Assembly (NCBI GenBank): GCA_963924555.1
Contig: OZ004585.1
Span: 5,221,488 to 5,285,487, forward strand
Source of the DNA: Crambe crambe
Taxonomy: Eukaryota; Porifera; Demospongiae; Poecilosclerida; Crambeidae
Direction of reading: 5' to 3'
Length of the DNA: 64,000 nucleotides
Position 1 is the stretch's first letter. Each line of letters starts with the position of its first letter. Both the position numbers and the translations under genes were made by a program. This document shows positions 44,059 to 54,251 of this stretch, in pieces. The notes beneath the pieces are model-generated. The model had not been told where the DNA came from and did not search any database. It worked only from the letters and a program-made list of their open reading frames with translations.

Positions 44059-45843
44059 TAATAATAATAGAGAAGAAGAAGAATCCAGCGATTTACCTGC
44101 TTGCCGTATTTCTGAAACGGTAAGCTCCCTGGTCCTGAAACTTGGTCTGCACATTGTAGTAGGCTCTAGTAGGCTGGATAATCATTCACAGTAGCTTTTG
44201 TTAGGTCTAAGTGGGGGAACTAGAATTTCACTTTTGTATTAGTCTATAGGCGGCGCGCGCGGCCGTCCGGGTCATCACTACATAGAGAGTGCTACCACAC
44301 TCTCTGATTATATAATAATATTAGTGACAGTACTTGAGAAAAGGGGTCTTGTGGAGCAAGAATTCAAAACAGAGTTGATATCATTCTAAAGCTCTTAATC
44401 TGGAGATTTATATGATTCTTAAATCACCATTTTTTGTTCTGGAGTTATACTTAATTGAATTTTACATCTCATGTACATTTTATATGTAGCTTGTAAACTT
44501 TACAAGCATTTAACAGCTTTTAATATTTTGCTTGATAAGACCCCTTTTCCCAAGTACTATCACTACATCAGTATACCCAACTTATTGGGCAACCTGCTGA
44601 ATATCTGTGATATATATATATAATTTATTTTAATATAGCTATACAGAGCTCATAAATTTTGGCAGTTTATTGAATTTAAAGATGAGGTAGTGTCTTATTC
44701 TCTATGAAATAGGCTCTTACTGCCTGAATAGTCTGTGGGTAGGTGTCTTACTTGTCTTACTAGGTAAGAGACCTAGCCACACTACTAGAACATGAGACTG
44801 AGCACCTGATTAAGGACTAAAGATCAAAGCATACTATGCATACCATATTTTCTAAACATTACCATTTTAACAATTAGCTACTATAGCATTTTGGGTCATC
44901 CTTATTTGTGGAGATTTTCATTTTTTTTTCTTGTTGGAAATTATTAGCTACTTTTATCTTACTCATGAAAATACCTTACCATTAGATAATGATAAATTGA
45001 ATTGTTGCATTAGCACTTCTCTTCCAGAGACACTACGATCATCATATTCCACTGTAATGTTACATGTATATATTCCCACATCAGCTGATGGATTGAAGTT
45101 TAGGAGTATTAATTTCATGTCGTATTTACAGAGGGTAATATTTGATTCAATACAAGTCTGATGCTGTTGTACTCTGTACTTCTCAGTACTTTGACAGAGT
45201 TGGGTGGAGAAAGTTAGTCGATTAAAACATAAGAATGGTTCTTCATCATCCTTATCGACAGTTAGTTTTACAATTTCTTTGGTTTTATTACAAAATCCAC
45301 CATCAACAAACTTTACTCTGGTGTTTATTGATACATTTTCATTTGCTCTACCAATGATCTGCATGATTCTGGGACATACTTCAAATTCTCCAGGACATGA
45401 TACAAAAAATGGCCTTCCTGCATGAAAGAAAAGGATTGTAGTGTCATTCAGAGGGAGTGGTAGCTATTTTTATGTAGGGATGATGTGGACACCGTATAAT
45501 TATAGACTAATACAATAGTGAAATTCCATTCCCCACTCATACTAGCTAATTCTGCACATGCCACTGTGAAATTTATTACCTCGTACAAACAAGCACAATG
45601 ATGCTGGTTGTATAGTGTTATTATCCACTCCACAATGGTAGGTGCCTTCTGCAAAACCATTCACTTCACGTATGATCAACTCATTTCCATTTTGGCGAAA
45701 TGAATCATTCAGAGTTAAAGGTGCACCTAAACCATCCAGTGAGTCAATCCCATTCATGTATCTCCGTATGTACCAGGATGAAGATGATGCATCAGGACCA
45801 GAACACCGTGCTGATACTTGAGGAACAGGAACAGAAAAGGGAT
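24555..45843 (-). CDS. Receptor tyrosine kinase A2 (Ig/EGF ectodomain)
   Basis: Exons in transcript order: 45580-45843, 44980-45417, 38801-38926, 38435-38557, 37517-37645, 37068-37196, 36815-36937, 36346-36477, 35814-35846, 35212-35541, 34841-34966, 32964-33101, 32368-32484, 31994-32122, 31319-31460, 30853-30896, 30661-30783, 26540-26626, 26106-26323, 25525-25637, 25275-25455, 25021-25163, 24555-24717. All borders are AG/GT and the total is one open frame of 1183 codons. Layout: Ig 1-88, Ig 89-234, EGF1-6 235-488, Ig 500-609, EGF7-10 610-779, TM about 781-807, kinase about 876-1165, short tail with three Tyr near the C end. The leader exon was not found. The family role is an autophosphorylating membrane receptor; the ligand is unknown. 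Odd points: Gly for Asp in subdomain IX and a lost EGF1 cysteine. Confidence 0.88.
26850..26912. repeat. (CAT)n microsatellite
   Basis: Imperfect run of ATC/CAT triplets inside the A2 intron. Confidence 0.85.
27213..27653. mobile_element. Near-perfect 441-bp palindrome (foldback element)
   Basis: Left end GTGAATGCAAAAAATTTCTT and its exact inverse at the right. The arms are about 215 bp with only scattered mismatches, and the centre is near CCTTGGCCCTTGATCA (27433). Motifs inside: AAGTAGGGATGC, CAGCATCGAAGCAGTATGGC, GTGAAGTGACCCTTACCCAT. A partial relative lies at 21610-21680. It would form a very stable hairpin as RNA. Confidence 0.9.
29170..29430. repeat. Degenerate foldback, relative of 27213-27653
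   Basis: Arms AGAGAGTGAACTTCAGTCAA and its inverse. Shares AAGTAGGGATGGC, the CTATTCC...GGAATAG centre and GGGAGTGAAGTAGGAATAGT with the large palindrome, but is more decayed. Confidence 0.65.
29524..29583. repeat. 30-bp direct tandem duplication
   Basis: AAGGCACATAATATATTACG followed by TATAAGGTAT occurs twice in exact tandem. Copy 1 lacks both copies at about 200-220. Confidence 0.85.
30088..30230. mobile_element. Half copy of MITE F1, copy 2 only
   Basis: Only the right arm (GTAGGGATTGTTGGCTGGAT to TTTCATTTCACGGAAATG) is present. Next to it is a TCAGAGAGTGCGGTAGCACTCTC hairpin end at about 30041, of which copy 1 keeps a broken trace (about 911-930). Confidence 0.65.
30477..30592. repeat. 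Hairpin repeat (copy 2)
   Basis: Counterpart of 1943-2035. Stem AGTTAAACCATGCCT with AGGCATGGTTTAACT and an inner CTGTACAGGATATA stem. Confidence 0.65.
30661..31460 (-). CDS. A2 transmembrane and juxtamembrane exons
   Basis: Exon 31319-31460 encodes the TM helix ([20 protein letters not shown] start) with the cytoplasmic stop CKRIKN. The 44-bp exon 30853-30896 ([14 protein letters not shown]) and exon 30661-30783 (ending [13 protein letters not shown]) form the juxtamembrane part. GRHIQL is shared with B, supporting a common origin. Confidence 0.88.
31994..33101 (-). CDS. A2 EGF-like exons 8-10
   Basis: Exons 32964-33101 ([13 protein letters not shown]), 32368-32484 ([13 protein letters not shown]) and 31994-32122 ([13 protein letters not shown]). 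Calcium-binding EGF pattern with Asn/Asp-Glu-Cys starts and GSF/GYF-x-C cores. All phase 1-1. They form the membrane-proximal stalk. Confidence 0.88.
34473..34620. repeat. Foldback element (copy 2 of 5946-6093)
   Basis: Same arms and loop as copy 1, in the intron between EGF7 and EGF8. Confidence 0.75.
34841..34966 (-). CDS. A2 EGF-like exon 7
   Basis: 126-bp phase 1-1 exon with [16 protein letters not shown] and GVDGITCTG. It follows Ig3. Confidence 0.82.
35212..35541 (-). CDS. A2 third Ig-like domain
   Basis: 330-bp exon with [18 protein letters not shown] and GVTCKKENR, an Ig-like Cys-Trp-Cys arrangement, and several N-x-S/T sites. It splits the EGF array into six plus four. Confidence 0.78.
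35814..35846 (-). CDS. A2 33-bp micro-exon
   Basis: TTTTCAG acceptor and GTACAA donor, phase 1-1, encoding [10 protein letters not shown] and joining EGF6 to Ig3. The alternative of skipping it also keeps the frame, so use may be optional. Confidence 0.5.
36346..38926 (-). CDS. A2 EGF-like exons 1-6
   Basis: Exons 38801-38926, 38435-38557, 37517-37645, 37068-37196, 36815-36937, 36346-36477. Same domain types as A1. EGF1 reads [12 protein letters not shown], with Tyr where A1 has the first EGF cysteine (codon at 38910-38912). The others keep all six cysteines. Confidence 0.87.
39198..39407. mobile_element. MITE F1 with shortened left arm (copy 2)
   Basis: Counterpart of 10643-10853 with the same internal deletion. 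Confidence 0.72.
40794..41557. mobile_element. About 760-bp insertion, copy 2 only
   Basis: Copy 1 runs straight from GATTATTATT to TACTTGAATATG (about 12240). The insert begins GCAGCGAGCGAGCGCAGCGA and ends near CTCGCTCGCTCGCTGTCAAC...TTGCCCTAG. It carries an internal duplication of about 150 bp (CTTATCTAAGTGCTTGTGGT, TTACATGACTCTTGTCTCTG). A relative is at 57365-57740. No coding region. Confidence 0.65.
42290..42605. mobile_element. MITE F1 palindrome with 36-bp arm insert
   Basis: Counterpart of 12962-13262, but the left arm is interrupted at about 42323-42358 by ATTTCAATTTCATTGG and following bases, not present in the right arm or in copy 1. Confidence 0.78.
42944..43822. mobile_element. 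About 880-bp insertion block, copy 2 only
   Basis: Inserted in GGATATCAAATACAT|GCGCATGCG of repeat R1, with ACAT at both edges. Contains a direct repeat (CTGACTGTTGGAAGAAGATG twice), ATAACGCA inverted repeats at about 43018-43050, and the hairpin 43701-43822 at its right end. Probably composite. Confidence 0.55.
43701..43822. repeat. 122-bp hairpin element
   Basis: Arms of about 45 bp: AACAGTTAGAACACGGTAGT at the left and the inverse ACTACCGTGTTCTAACT at the right, both continuing through GGTGATTATGGCCAA and AATAAACAAC. Likely a MITE. Confidence 0.75.
44016..44069. repeat. (AAT)n microsatellite, expanded in copy 2
   Basis: About 17 AAT units, where copy 1 (about 13768) has only three; it lies before the GAAGAAGAAGAATCC stretch of R1. 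Confidence 0.9.
44321..44572. repeat. Foldback repeat (copy 2 of 14034-14283)
   Basis: Arms TTAGTGACAGTACTTGAGAA and TTCCCAAGTACTATCACTA. Confidence 0.6.
44980..45417 (-). CDS. A2 second Ig-like domain
   Basis: 438-bp phase 1-1 exon, with [21 protein letters not shown] and [11 protein letters not shown]. Its central patch (after TRVKF, about 45221-45316) differs from A1 at roughly ten of 34 residues. Confidence 0.82.
45580..45843 (-). CDS. A2 first Ig-like domain
   Basis: 264-bp exon. [30 protein letters not shown] and [10 protein letters not shown] mark the Ig fold. It ends in phase 1 into Ig2. No leader exon could be assigned in the 6 kb upstream. Confidence 0.78.
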
Positions 45844-46754
45844 CTACAGCTAAAGATAGCATTTAGCTATATAAATAGCTAAATTAGTTAAAAATATCAA
45901 ATAGCTAATAGTTAGACAACAAGACTGAGGGATCTAAGTTATTTTTAGAACACTACTACAGTGACTCCTGCAACCTGATTGGTCAGTAGTTAGCTACCTA
46001 CGTACATGAAACTAGGAGGTGACTACATATAGTCTACTTCCTCTCAGGGCACATAGTTACCTGTGGTGGGCACTATCTAGATAGGTATGTATTGTTTTTC
46101 CTATAGCAATAATAATTATTTTCAGCAACAACATAGCACTCATAAGAGTTTATTGTATGTTCTAATCTGTAATAGTTGTCTACATTTGTAGCTAGTAGTG
46201 GGCTATGTGCTTGAAATAGTAATAGTGTTCTGATGTACATACGTAGAGTAGCTAAACAAGAACAACCACTATACATAGCTACGAAAACAACAACCAACTG
46301 AGTACTAGCTACAAGAAAACTACTAGCTAGTTATGTTGTGCCCTTATTCCTACTTGTACCCAGAAATACAGTCATTTTCATAGGTGGCGGAAGCATTTTT
46401 TCAGTGGTCAGGCCAACAGAGGATCAGATACTACTTCACTCCTCGCATTGCACTGAAAGACCTTTTGCTAGACTAATCTGAGTGGAAAGAGTGCTCATTT
46501 TTTCCGAATTTTCTCTTAGGAAATCAAAAATTCTGAGGCTGATGGGGTGTTTAACAGTTATGCCTACGATATCAGGGAGATTCAGAAAATGAATAGCTAG
46601 CTAGCTAGCTAGCCGCATGCGCGATTGACAACCACGACCAACCACACCCACCTGATAGAAAATGTGGTCCAGCCAAAACTGGAGCAGCCAGACCGGTTCC
46701 ACTGCCCATGATTTTTTGATGGGCTAAGTCAGTAGCTAGAAGAGCTACTACTTT

Positions 46755-47088
46755 CAGTGGCGGATCTAGAAAAATGGAAAGGAGGGTTCTAACTGTATCC
46801 GCGCACAAGCGCGGAAAATTTTTTAAGCTTAGCCACACCCACTTTATCTAACCACACCCTTTTGGTTAACTTTACCGCTGTTGCTAGCTGTTATTGGAGC
46901 TGGAAAAAACGGAGCAGCGGAGCCTGCAATCGATCGGATCGTAGAATATAGTCTCCAGAAGATCGAATTAGTAGTGCATACCTGTAGGTTAGGAGACTCT
47001 TATAGTTGCTAGAGTCTCCACCAAGACTCTGCCAGCCTGAAAGGGGGGGTTCCATGGAACCCTAGGAATCACCCTAAATCCACCACTG
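46755..47088. mobile_element. 334-bp hAT-like insertion, copy 2 only
   Basis: Ends CAGTGGCGGATCTAG and CTAAATCCACCACTG are inverse with two mismatches, flanked by ACTTT (46750-46754, 47089-47093). Copy 1 has the empty site (about 17800). Non-autonomous. Its ends resemble those of 18230-19590, so related elements hit both copies separately. Confidence 0.7.
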
Positions 47089-47783
47089 ACTTTGGCTATT
47101 ATGAACAGCATACTAGCTAGCTACTATTAGCATGTGATAGCATGGTTAGCTGTAGTACGTATTTTGGGATTAATAGCACTTGTAATGCAGTAAATAGTAC
47201 AAGGCGAAGCTGAGTGCTATTACCCCTGCATTACTCCCAAATAGCTACCACCGCCAACCATGCTATTACATATAGCTACTAACATGATCACTTATCCAGT
47301 ACTACCTCTCTGTCAGTTACAATCTTAGCAAATTATCGCTTATCATGTCTTGGGAGGCAGGTTCTAGGGAGGCTATTTCTTGGCTAGGGAGGCTATTTCT
47401 TGGGAGACAGTCTCCTGGGTAAGCTCAGGTTGATTGACAGAGGACCCTGAGGCTCTCTTCTTGAGCCACAATTCAAGAGACATTTTTAGCAGCTGCAAGT
47501 GCTCTTGATTAAGATTTGGAAATGCACTATTGTGGTAACCAAGACACACCTACAGTTTTTCAATAGGTCACACAAAACCACATGTATGTCACTTTTTAAA
47601 AAGTGGGCATGGCAAAGCCAAAAATTTTCCAGCTCACTTCGCTCACCATACTCAAGCCCCCCCCCATCAAAAAATGTTGTCTACACCCATGTGCATAGCT
47701 GGAAGAAAACACTTGAGCAACAAGATATAGGACAGACACATTGAAAAATTAGATCCTGAAGTGGATGATCCATCCTGCTCAGA

Positions 47784-49260
47784 CCACATACGTACATGTA
47801 CTTCCAGAACTAGAGGCCTCTCTAATGCATTCAAGTGCAGTGATGATGATTCCAGCAGTGAATCATAGTTGTGACCAAACTGCTGACACACAAAAAAAAT
47901 GTATCACAATACCAGTTACAATCCATTCTGAGAATCAGCATAAGCATGAAACCTACCTACCCATCCAGATACTAATATAATCATATCCCACCATGCTTTT
48001 GTATACTTTGAGCTCTTTTTCAGCCATGTGACTATAGGTGTCAGGATACTCGTACATGTCCTTGATACACTTCTCGAGTATTTCCTTCCAGCCATACGTA
48101 TCTTTCAGCCTTACTTCCACCACAAAAACAATTATACCACTCAATGCCTCATGCATACTATTGCCACTCAAAATGGCTGCCAACATAATATTGCATGATG
48201 TATGTATAATAATTGACCATGCCTTTCGAATATCACTTATAGCTACGTAAACGCTTTTGTAATACATGATCTTTAGTGAATAACCAATGGATATACTGTA
48301 ACAATACCTTGCCCTAAAACCAGCTTGCTGCAATTCATGTTCAACTGCGTATGCATGCTGTGCCAACTAGCTAACTATTCACTAGGGAAATGCAAAGCAT
48401 TGTGGGGCGAGTACGTATGCTCAGTTTACCCAAGGTCATCATGGAAATGAACTACAATGTTAGGACGTACGGACATATGATATCAGTACATTTGATGAAA
48501 GGTCATCATCACTACTAGTAGTACATATCAGTACATATTTATGGGTGAAAGGTCATCATCACTACTAGTAGTGTGGGGCTCGCTTTGCTCACCCCAATAA
48601 TGCCATTTCCCCCAAAATATGAATTTTTTACCCCTCGAAAATAACCAGCTATACGGTATTAACCTTACCTCCTAGAGTGATAAGTGCATGCACTTATTAA
48701 CCCAAGTCTACAGTATTGTTATATCACAACTTACTTCTCGATGGAATACTATTTCTTGTACAGATATCTTCCAGTCCACATCCCCAAACTAAAGAAAAGG
48801 TAGCTCCTTGAAGTATTATGGATATCCACAGAATCATCTTGTATCTGTAGATGAATAAGGATAATCATTACAACAGAGTCAGCTTGATCAAAAATCTGCA
48901 CATGATGCCCTAACCGCATGTAGACATTAGCATTACATGTGCCTGGAGTGTAGACTGATATCTACATTTCAATGAGTCATGTCAGCTTGATCACTGTGTG
49001 CGCTCACTTGCTGAACTGCTACGTAGCATTTGAAAGTGTAGCAAATAAGCTTTCTTTTGATACTAAAAACTCAAAATTCTTAATCTGCTCCAAGTAGATG
49101 GTTTCTATCATTATATGGCTGATCTGCAAAAGTTAAACTCCTTAAAATTAAAGCACAATAATAATTATTCCAACAGTTGTAGAGATTGTCTTTCTCCAAA
49201 TGATTAATAATTACTAGAGCTGATTGGCTCCAACTTGTTTGTGCATGAACTCCTAAAGCA
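47784..49260 (-). other. Unrecognised coding-like segments, copy 2
   Basis: Counterpart of 19613-21005. The longest open stretch (47953-48366) contains SISIGYSLKIMYYKSVYVAI, GNSMHEALSG, an in-frame six-residue addition EILEKC, and EYPDTYSHMAEKELKVYK. Further segments: VQEIVFHRE before GTAAGT (about 48730-48780), NANVYMRLGHHVQIFDQADS, and LEQIKNFEFLVSKESL. In-frame change between copies hints at real coding. Product unknown. Confidence 0.3.
48485..48578. repeat. Two-copy tandem repeat (copy 2)
   Basis: Same as 20276-20371. Confidence 0.55.
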
Positions 49261-50484
49261 GTTCCTATGATCCATTATGAAAAAACAATCAAGTTGGTGC
49301 TACCAATAAGGACAATGTACACATACCTGGGGCGTTTTGGAGTGTAGATCTAGATATCAGAGAGTACAATAATATACTCTCTAAGTAGGGACGGCACGAA
49401 TGCCCCATTGGACTAATACATCACAGGAAAGGTTCGCCACAAGCTACATGCATGTGGAATTGCCTGAGGATAAGGCTAGAATCATCCCCTGCCTCCTTGA
49501 TTCTGGACCTTGTGTCTGACTAGCAAACTGCATTTGCTGTCGTCCAGTCCAGGTGTTGTATCGATTGATTAGTCATAAAGCAGCTAACAATTTACACAAG
49601 TGAACTTCTCTCTTGAGAACTGTACTTTCGATGCTAACGGTATTGTGAGTGATTTGCCAAAAACCCTAGCTAGGCACTGGGAATTTTACTCGATGCTCAA
49701 AGTCTCAAACCTTAATAAGCACACCCAAAGTATATTATGCATAACACAAATAAAGGCCTTTAAAAATTATACTATTAGTGATATTCTAGATACATTTTAT
49801 CAGGCTCATCCATCTCCGAATAATGCATAACTAACAATAATATTATTTACAAGTGAGTGCAAAAAATATTAAGTAGGGATGGCCCAAAAATTTACTACTG
49901 CAGCATCATATCAAACCAAGCTGTGTGGCCCCAAAATCGTACTTTGAATGCAGCATCATATCAAACCAGGCTTGGATTGAAGAAGCTAGTTCTCACCTCC
50001 TGGCGTTGTTATTCAGTGTCAACTAAAGCCAAGAAAAGAGTGACAAGATACAAAAGGTAGTGTAGATACAAGCATATAACCTAAAAGTTCTGGTGATTTT
50101 GCTCCATGCACAAGGCTTTCATGGCTGATTAACTAGCTAGAAAAACAGTAGAACGTAGTCATATTATATTATTGTGTTGTTGTTTTTTTAACTTACGTAA
50201 TTATACTCCTCATCCCCAGCAGGTTAAAAAAATTTGCTAAGAATCTGGTTCCCAAACTTCTCTTATGTATGAGATAGATTCCAGTTTTACTATATAGAGC
50301 ATGCTGGGTCATCCCTATAGCTAATTATTATATATTATATAGCTAGAGTGCTAGCTCACTCTCTGACTGTCTTACCTGAGAATGAAGATCACTTTAGCCT
50401 ACTCCCTCATCAAATAGACGACGAAAAATAGCAACAACTACACCCCAAATTCAAAGCGAGGGTGGGCCTGAGTTCAGACTACGC

Positions 50485-50605
50485 ATGCGCAGATTCAAGT
50501 TGGCGCCCAAATCCCTCGCGCGCCCGGCGCGGCCGGCCGGCCATGCGCGCGCGCCAGGCGCACGTCATGCATGCACGTCACGCCGCCCGGACATGCGCAT
50601 GGGCA
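50485..50605. promoter_or_regulatory. GC-rich patch with NRF1-like words (copy 2)
   Basis: TACGCATGCGCAGAT, GGCCGGCCGGCC, ATGCGCGCGCG, CATGCGCATGGGC. A shorter GGCC run than copy 1. Promoter use is inference. Confidence 0.33.
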
Positions 50606-51246
50606 GTTCATCGAGTAATTTCATGGTAGAATCATAAAACCTCTTATATCTATGGTAGAGTTTATTGGCATTGGAGAATCTCAGTGAAGATCTGAATCTT
50701 AGAATACAAGAGAGGAATGACTCAACTTCGATAGTATGACATACATAGCCACAGAATAAGGACGATCAATAACTTATGTTTGGTGACTTAAAATTATTGT
50801 GTCCTGGAGACTGGTAAACTTACTATTAGTACATATAGCTATCACCTCAGGATTGAAAATAAAATTGGCACACTATATTGGCAGGAAGTGAAATTGGAAG
50901 TGCTTGTTAGCTATAGGAGATACCGGTATAGCACTCGAGGCACTCAGTCAGTACTGCACATGCAGAGTTTATTATATCAATAGACATGCACGGCTGCATG
51001 GCTAGCACATAGCTAGATCTATGTTTGAATACTGGATCTTATAACAGCTTTCTTCCTCCATAAATTGCGCTCTATAGCTACATACACATAGGTGGAGGAC
51101 AAGGTTATCCGTAATGTGCAGCTGGAGGCCACTGTGAGGGGGAGAGTGCGGGAGGGGGATGTGCCCCCTCCCACGCGAAGCTTTGGGTATTATTGAATAC
51201 TGGATGCCCATTTCAGACTACAAAAAGCCAAATAATAATTTTAATA

Positions 51247-51530
51247 TCAATAAGGATTTCCGTGAAATAAAAAAAAATGTAGGGATGACAATTGCTCAAA
51301 AAAGGAAATGGGATCAATCTTTGTCCTGTATATCTAGCCAACAATCCCTACATTTACGTCGGGTAGCTAGCTTCAGATTATAGTGTATGTAGCTATATGT
51401 AGGGATTGTTGGCTGGATATACAGAACAAAGTTTGATCCCATTTCCACTCCCTACCCTTGTTTCCTTACTTTTTGAGCAGTGGTCAGCCCTACATCTTTT
51501 TTATTTCACGGAAATGTTTTTTCCCTTACT
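51247..51530. mobile_element. MITE F1 at right edge of copy 2
   Basis: Counterpart of 22996-23272. Homology to copy 1 ends about 40 bp beyond it. Confidence 0.72.
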
Positions 51531-52228
51531 TGTTCCTGGTCTTTTCTCTCTCTTTCTTTATGTATGTATGCATAAATGTATCGATATGTCACACCTGTAT
51601 TTTGTATGGGGGCAATGCCCCCGTTCCTGCAAAAGAACGGGGGGAAATGCCCCCACTGCCCCCATGGTTCCTCCGCCTATGATACATTTACTCTTGAAAT
51701 TATTCTGTTCCAAATCATGCAAGCTAACCTTCATTCCCTTTCATACAAGGAGAGTTCATACAAGGAGAGATTTTTAAATAACAGTATGATTATTCTTTCC
51801 TTAATGTTCAAAGCATTTGCTTTTCAATAATTACTAGCTATACAACAGTTAATGTATAGCTAACAAGCAAAACTTAATCCTTGACCTTAAAGGTTACATC
51901 ATAGCTGCATACTGTATCTACTGTTAGTTGTGACTGCATGAGCCTAACTGGGCATTTCTAATCCTGAGGCAGTAATAAATATATGGCAATGTTCTGTGAT
52001 CACTCTTAATTTTCTTCATAATAAAAATCACATGTATATAGCTATAATGATGCAGTTTTATATCTATAGCTAATTATTATGGGTTAAATCTTTGCATAAT
52101 CCAGAGCACATAAAACATGGATAACTAGCTATAGTGAAATAATCATATGCTTGCATATCTAATAGCCTTATTAATTACAATGACACACAAAGTGATTACA
52201 AAAATGTTGTTCCTGTTAAGCTTAATGC

Positions 52229-54251
52229 TTACAGGCCCAATTTTCCAAAGAATGCTGAGAATTCAATATATCCAGCCACTCTTTCCAGTTGTGAGCTAAT
52301 TTCATGTACCAAGTCTTCAAAACAGGGTCTCTTTTCAGGTTCTTCATCCCAACATTGAGTAATTAGGTCATACCTGGAAGAGCAAGGTAGCTAGCTAGAC
52401 TTTTAGAATGAATTTGGATGATCATCATTAATAGAGTGTGGTAGGTAGGATGACCACACTCCAAGAAAGAAAAGAAGGAAAGAACGAAAAAAAGAGAAGA
52501 AGAAGAAGAAGAAGAAGAGAAGAAAAATGGTGGATGTCTAAGACTAGTTTGACTGATGAAACTCACACTTGATCAGTGCAACCATTACTGGGCTGCTCGA
52601 GTCTCTCTCCGCTTTTGAGAAATTTAACCAAAGTGAATGGATCAACAGCAGGGTAGGGGGTGTGGCCAAGACTGAATATTTCCCAACAAGTTACTCCAAA
52701 TGACCACTAAAATAAGCCAAAATATTTTGAATAAAAGTCCATGTGATTTCCTTCTATATCACTATGAAGGGAAGTTTTTCATGGCGGATACATTGGAGAT
52801 AGACAATTAATTAAATTTGTATGTATACATGTACAAATGTATCCCAACACTTATACTCACTACATCAGTCTTCTCAGAGAAGATTCCATCAAGAAGACTT
52901 TCCAAGGCCATCCACTTGACTGGGAGTTTCACTGAGGTCTCCTCCCTTTGTCTGAAATAATTAGTAGTGTATATTTCTTCACTGAGGCCGAAATCCCCCA
53001 CCTTGATCAAAAACTGCTCATCAATCCTGCATCAAAGTGTATGCATAATAGTTGAGTGGCTATACCAAATCAAATCTGACTGGCTGACATTAAGGTCATA
53101 GCTATAATTACAATAGCTATAGCTAATACTCCTCTAATTGATAATAGATTTCCTTCTCATGTAGCTAATTCTGTGGAGGCCATAGCTAGCTACATGTTGT
53201 AAAATAGCTAAGTAGCTAGCTAGCTATTGTTGTGATGTGATGAGAGCTGTGGGATCTGCATGAATGTTGGAGCTCTTGTACCAAAACAAAATAGCTACAT
53301 GAACAGATGCTACGGAAATGAATATTTTTGTATAGCTTTATGAAACTTACATGCAGTTGCGAGCAGCTAAGTCTCTATGCACGAACTTCTGTTCAGCAAG
53401 ATAACACATTCCTTTAGCAATTTGAAGGCACATTGACAGCAGCTTTCTTTGGGCATCTTCAATCTTACAAAAAAACACTTTTAATAAAAATGTACGTACA
53501 CTATAGCCATTATTATCTTTCTACCATTTCCTCTCCAGCACCTTCTGCTAAGGTAAGGTGGGGTCGGTTTTTCTTCAAGTATGCCAGGAGACAGCCATTT
53601 GCCATGAAGGGCATGACAATATATGGCCTTTCTCCTACATCAATGCAAACTCCAATCAGATTCATGACATTTGGGTGGCTGAACTTCTTCATCCTTTCAC
53701 TTTCTGCTATCAGATCTTCGACATTTTTAGCTGAATAGAAACCTGAATAGATACAGGATAAATGAAGTATTATTCACATAGGAAAAGGTTAGTCTGGCAG
53801 TGCCAACCCTTTAAAAAGGAGGTAAAGGGTCGGCGCCGCCAGATTAATGGATGGAATACAAATAAGAGTTACAGTTCCATAATGATCACACTGTATCCAT
53901 AACAATATGCTAGGATGATGAGCCTATTAAAGGAGTACCAACTCATACTACGCAACTACAGTCCTTCAACTTTAATGACATACACAGTAAAACAGTCTTG
54001 TCAAAATAACAGACATTATGTCCATTTTCTATTTTCTATTTTATGTCAAATTAACAAACTTTTGCTGTTAATAATCGTAAATGCATCTCATAATAAATGT
54101 TTTACTATGTATATACGTATGTATGTAGGTTATTAGCTACAGCACATAACTAACTAATAGTTACTTTTCAGAGTCTTGACAGCTACAACTTCAGCTGTAG
54201 TCCTTCCTTGCCAACCTGTGAGATAGCTTTGATATACCAGTCCAAACTCCC
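52229..54251 (-). CDS. B tyrosine kinase domain exons
   Basis: Six exons of nearly the same sizes as A2. GEFGLVY, VAVKTLK, Glu in [36 protein letters not shown], an activation loop with [26 protein letters not shown] and [12 protein letters not shown]. All residues needed for catalysis are visible, in contrast to the subdomain IX change in A2. The intron positions match A2 exactly. Confidence 0.93.

Larger units (their letters stand above)
38927..44979. other. Large A2 intron with repeats
   Basis: About 6 kb between Ig2 and EGF1. Compared with A1 it has extra blocks at 40794-41557 and 42944-43822, a 36-bp insert in a MITE arm, and an expanded AAT run. Plus-strand open segments equivalent to 12029-12657 lie at about 40588-40724 and 41795-41980. 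Confidence 0.6.
45844..52228. other. Spacer between A2 and B
   Basis: Matches the A1-A2 spacer up to about 51572; beyond that it is unique DNA downstream of the B stop. Holds the hAT-like insertion at 46755-47088, weak coding-like segments, a reduced GGCC patch and MITE F1. 51573-52228 shows only a C/G hairpin (about 51605-51655) and A/T-rich DNA. Confidence 0.5.

Noticed and set aside
46073-46297. Minus-strand frame starting VVVFVAMYSGCSC as a possible A2 signal peptide
   Set aside because: Copy 1 has a stop and a 169-bp insertion in the same place, and no suitable phase-1 donor joins it to Ig1.
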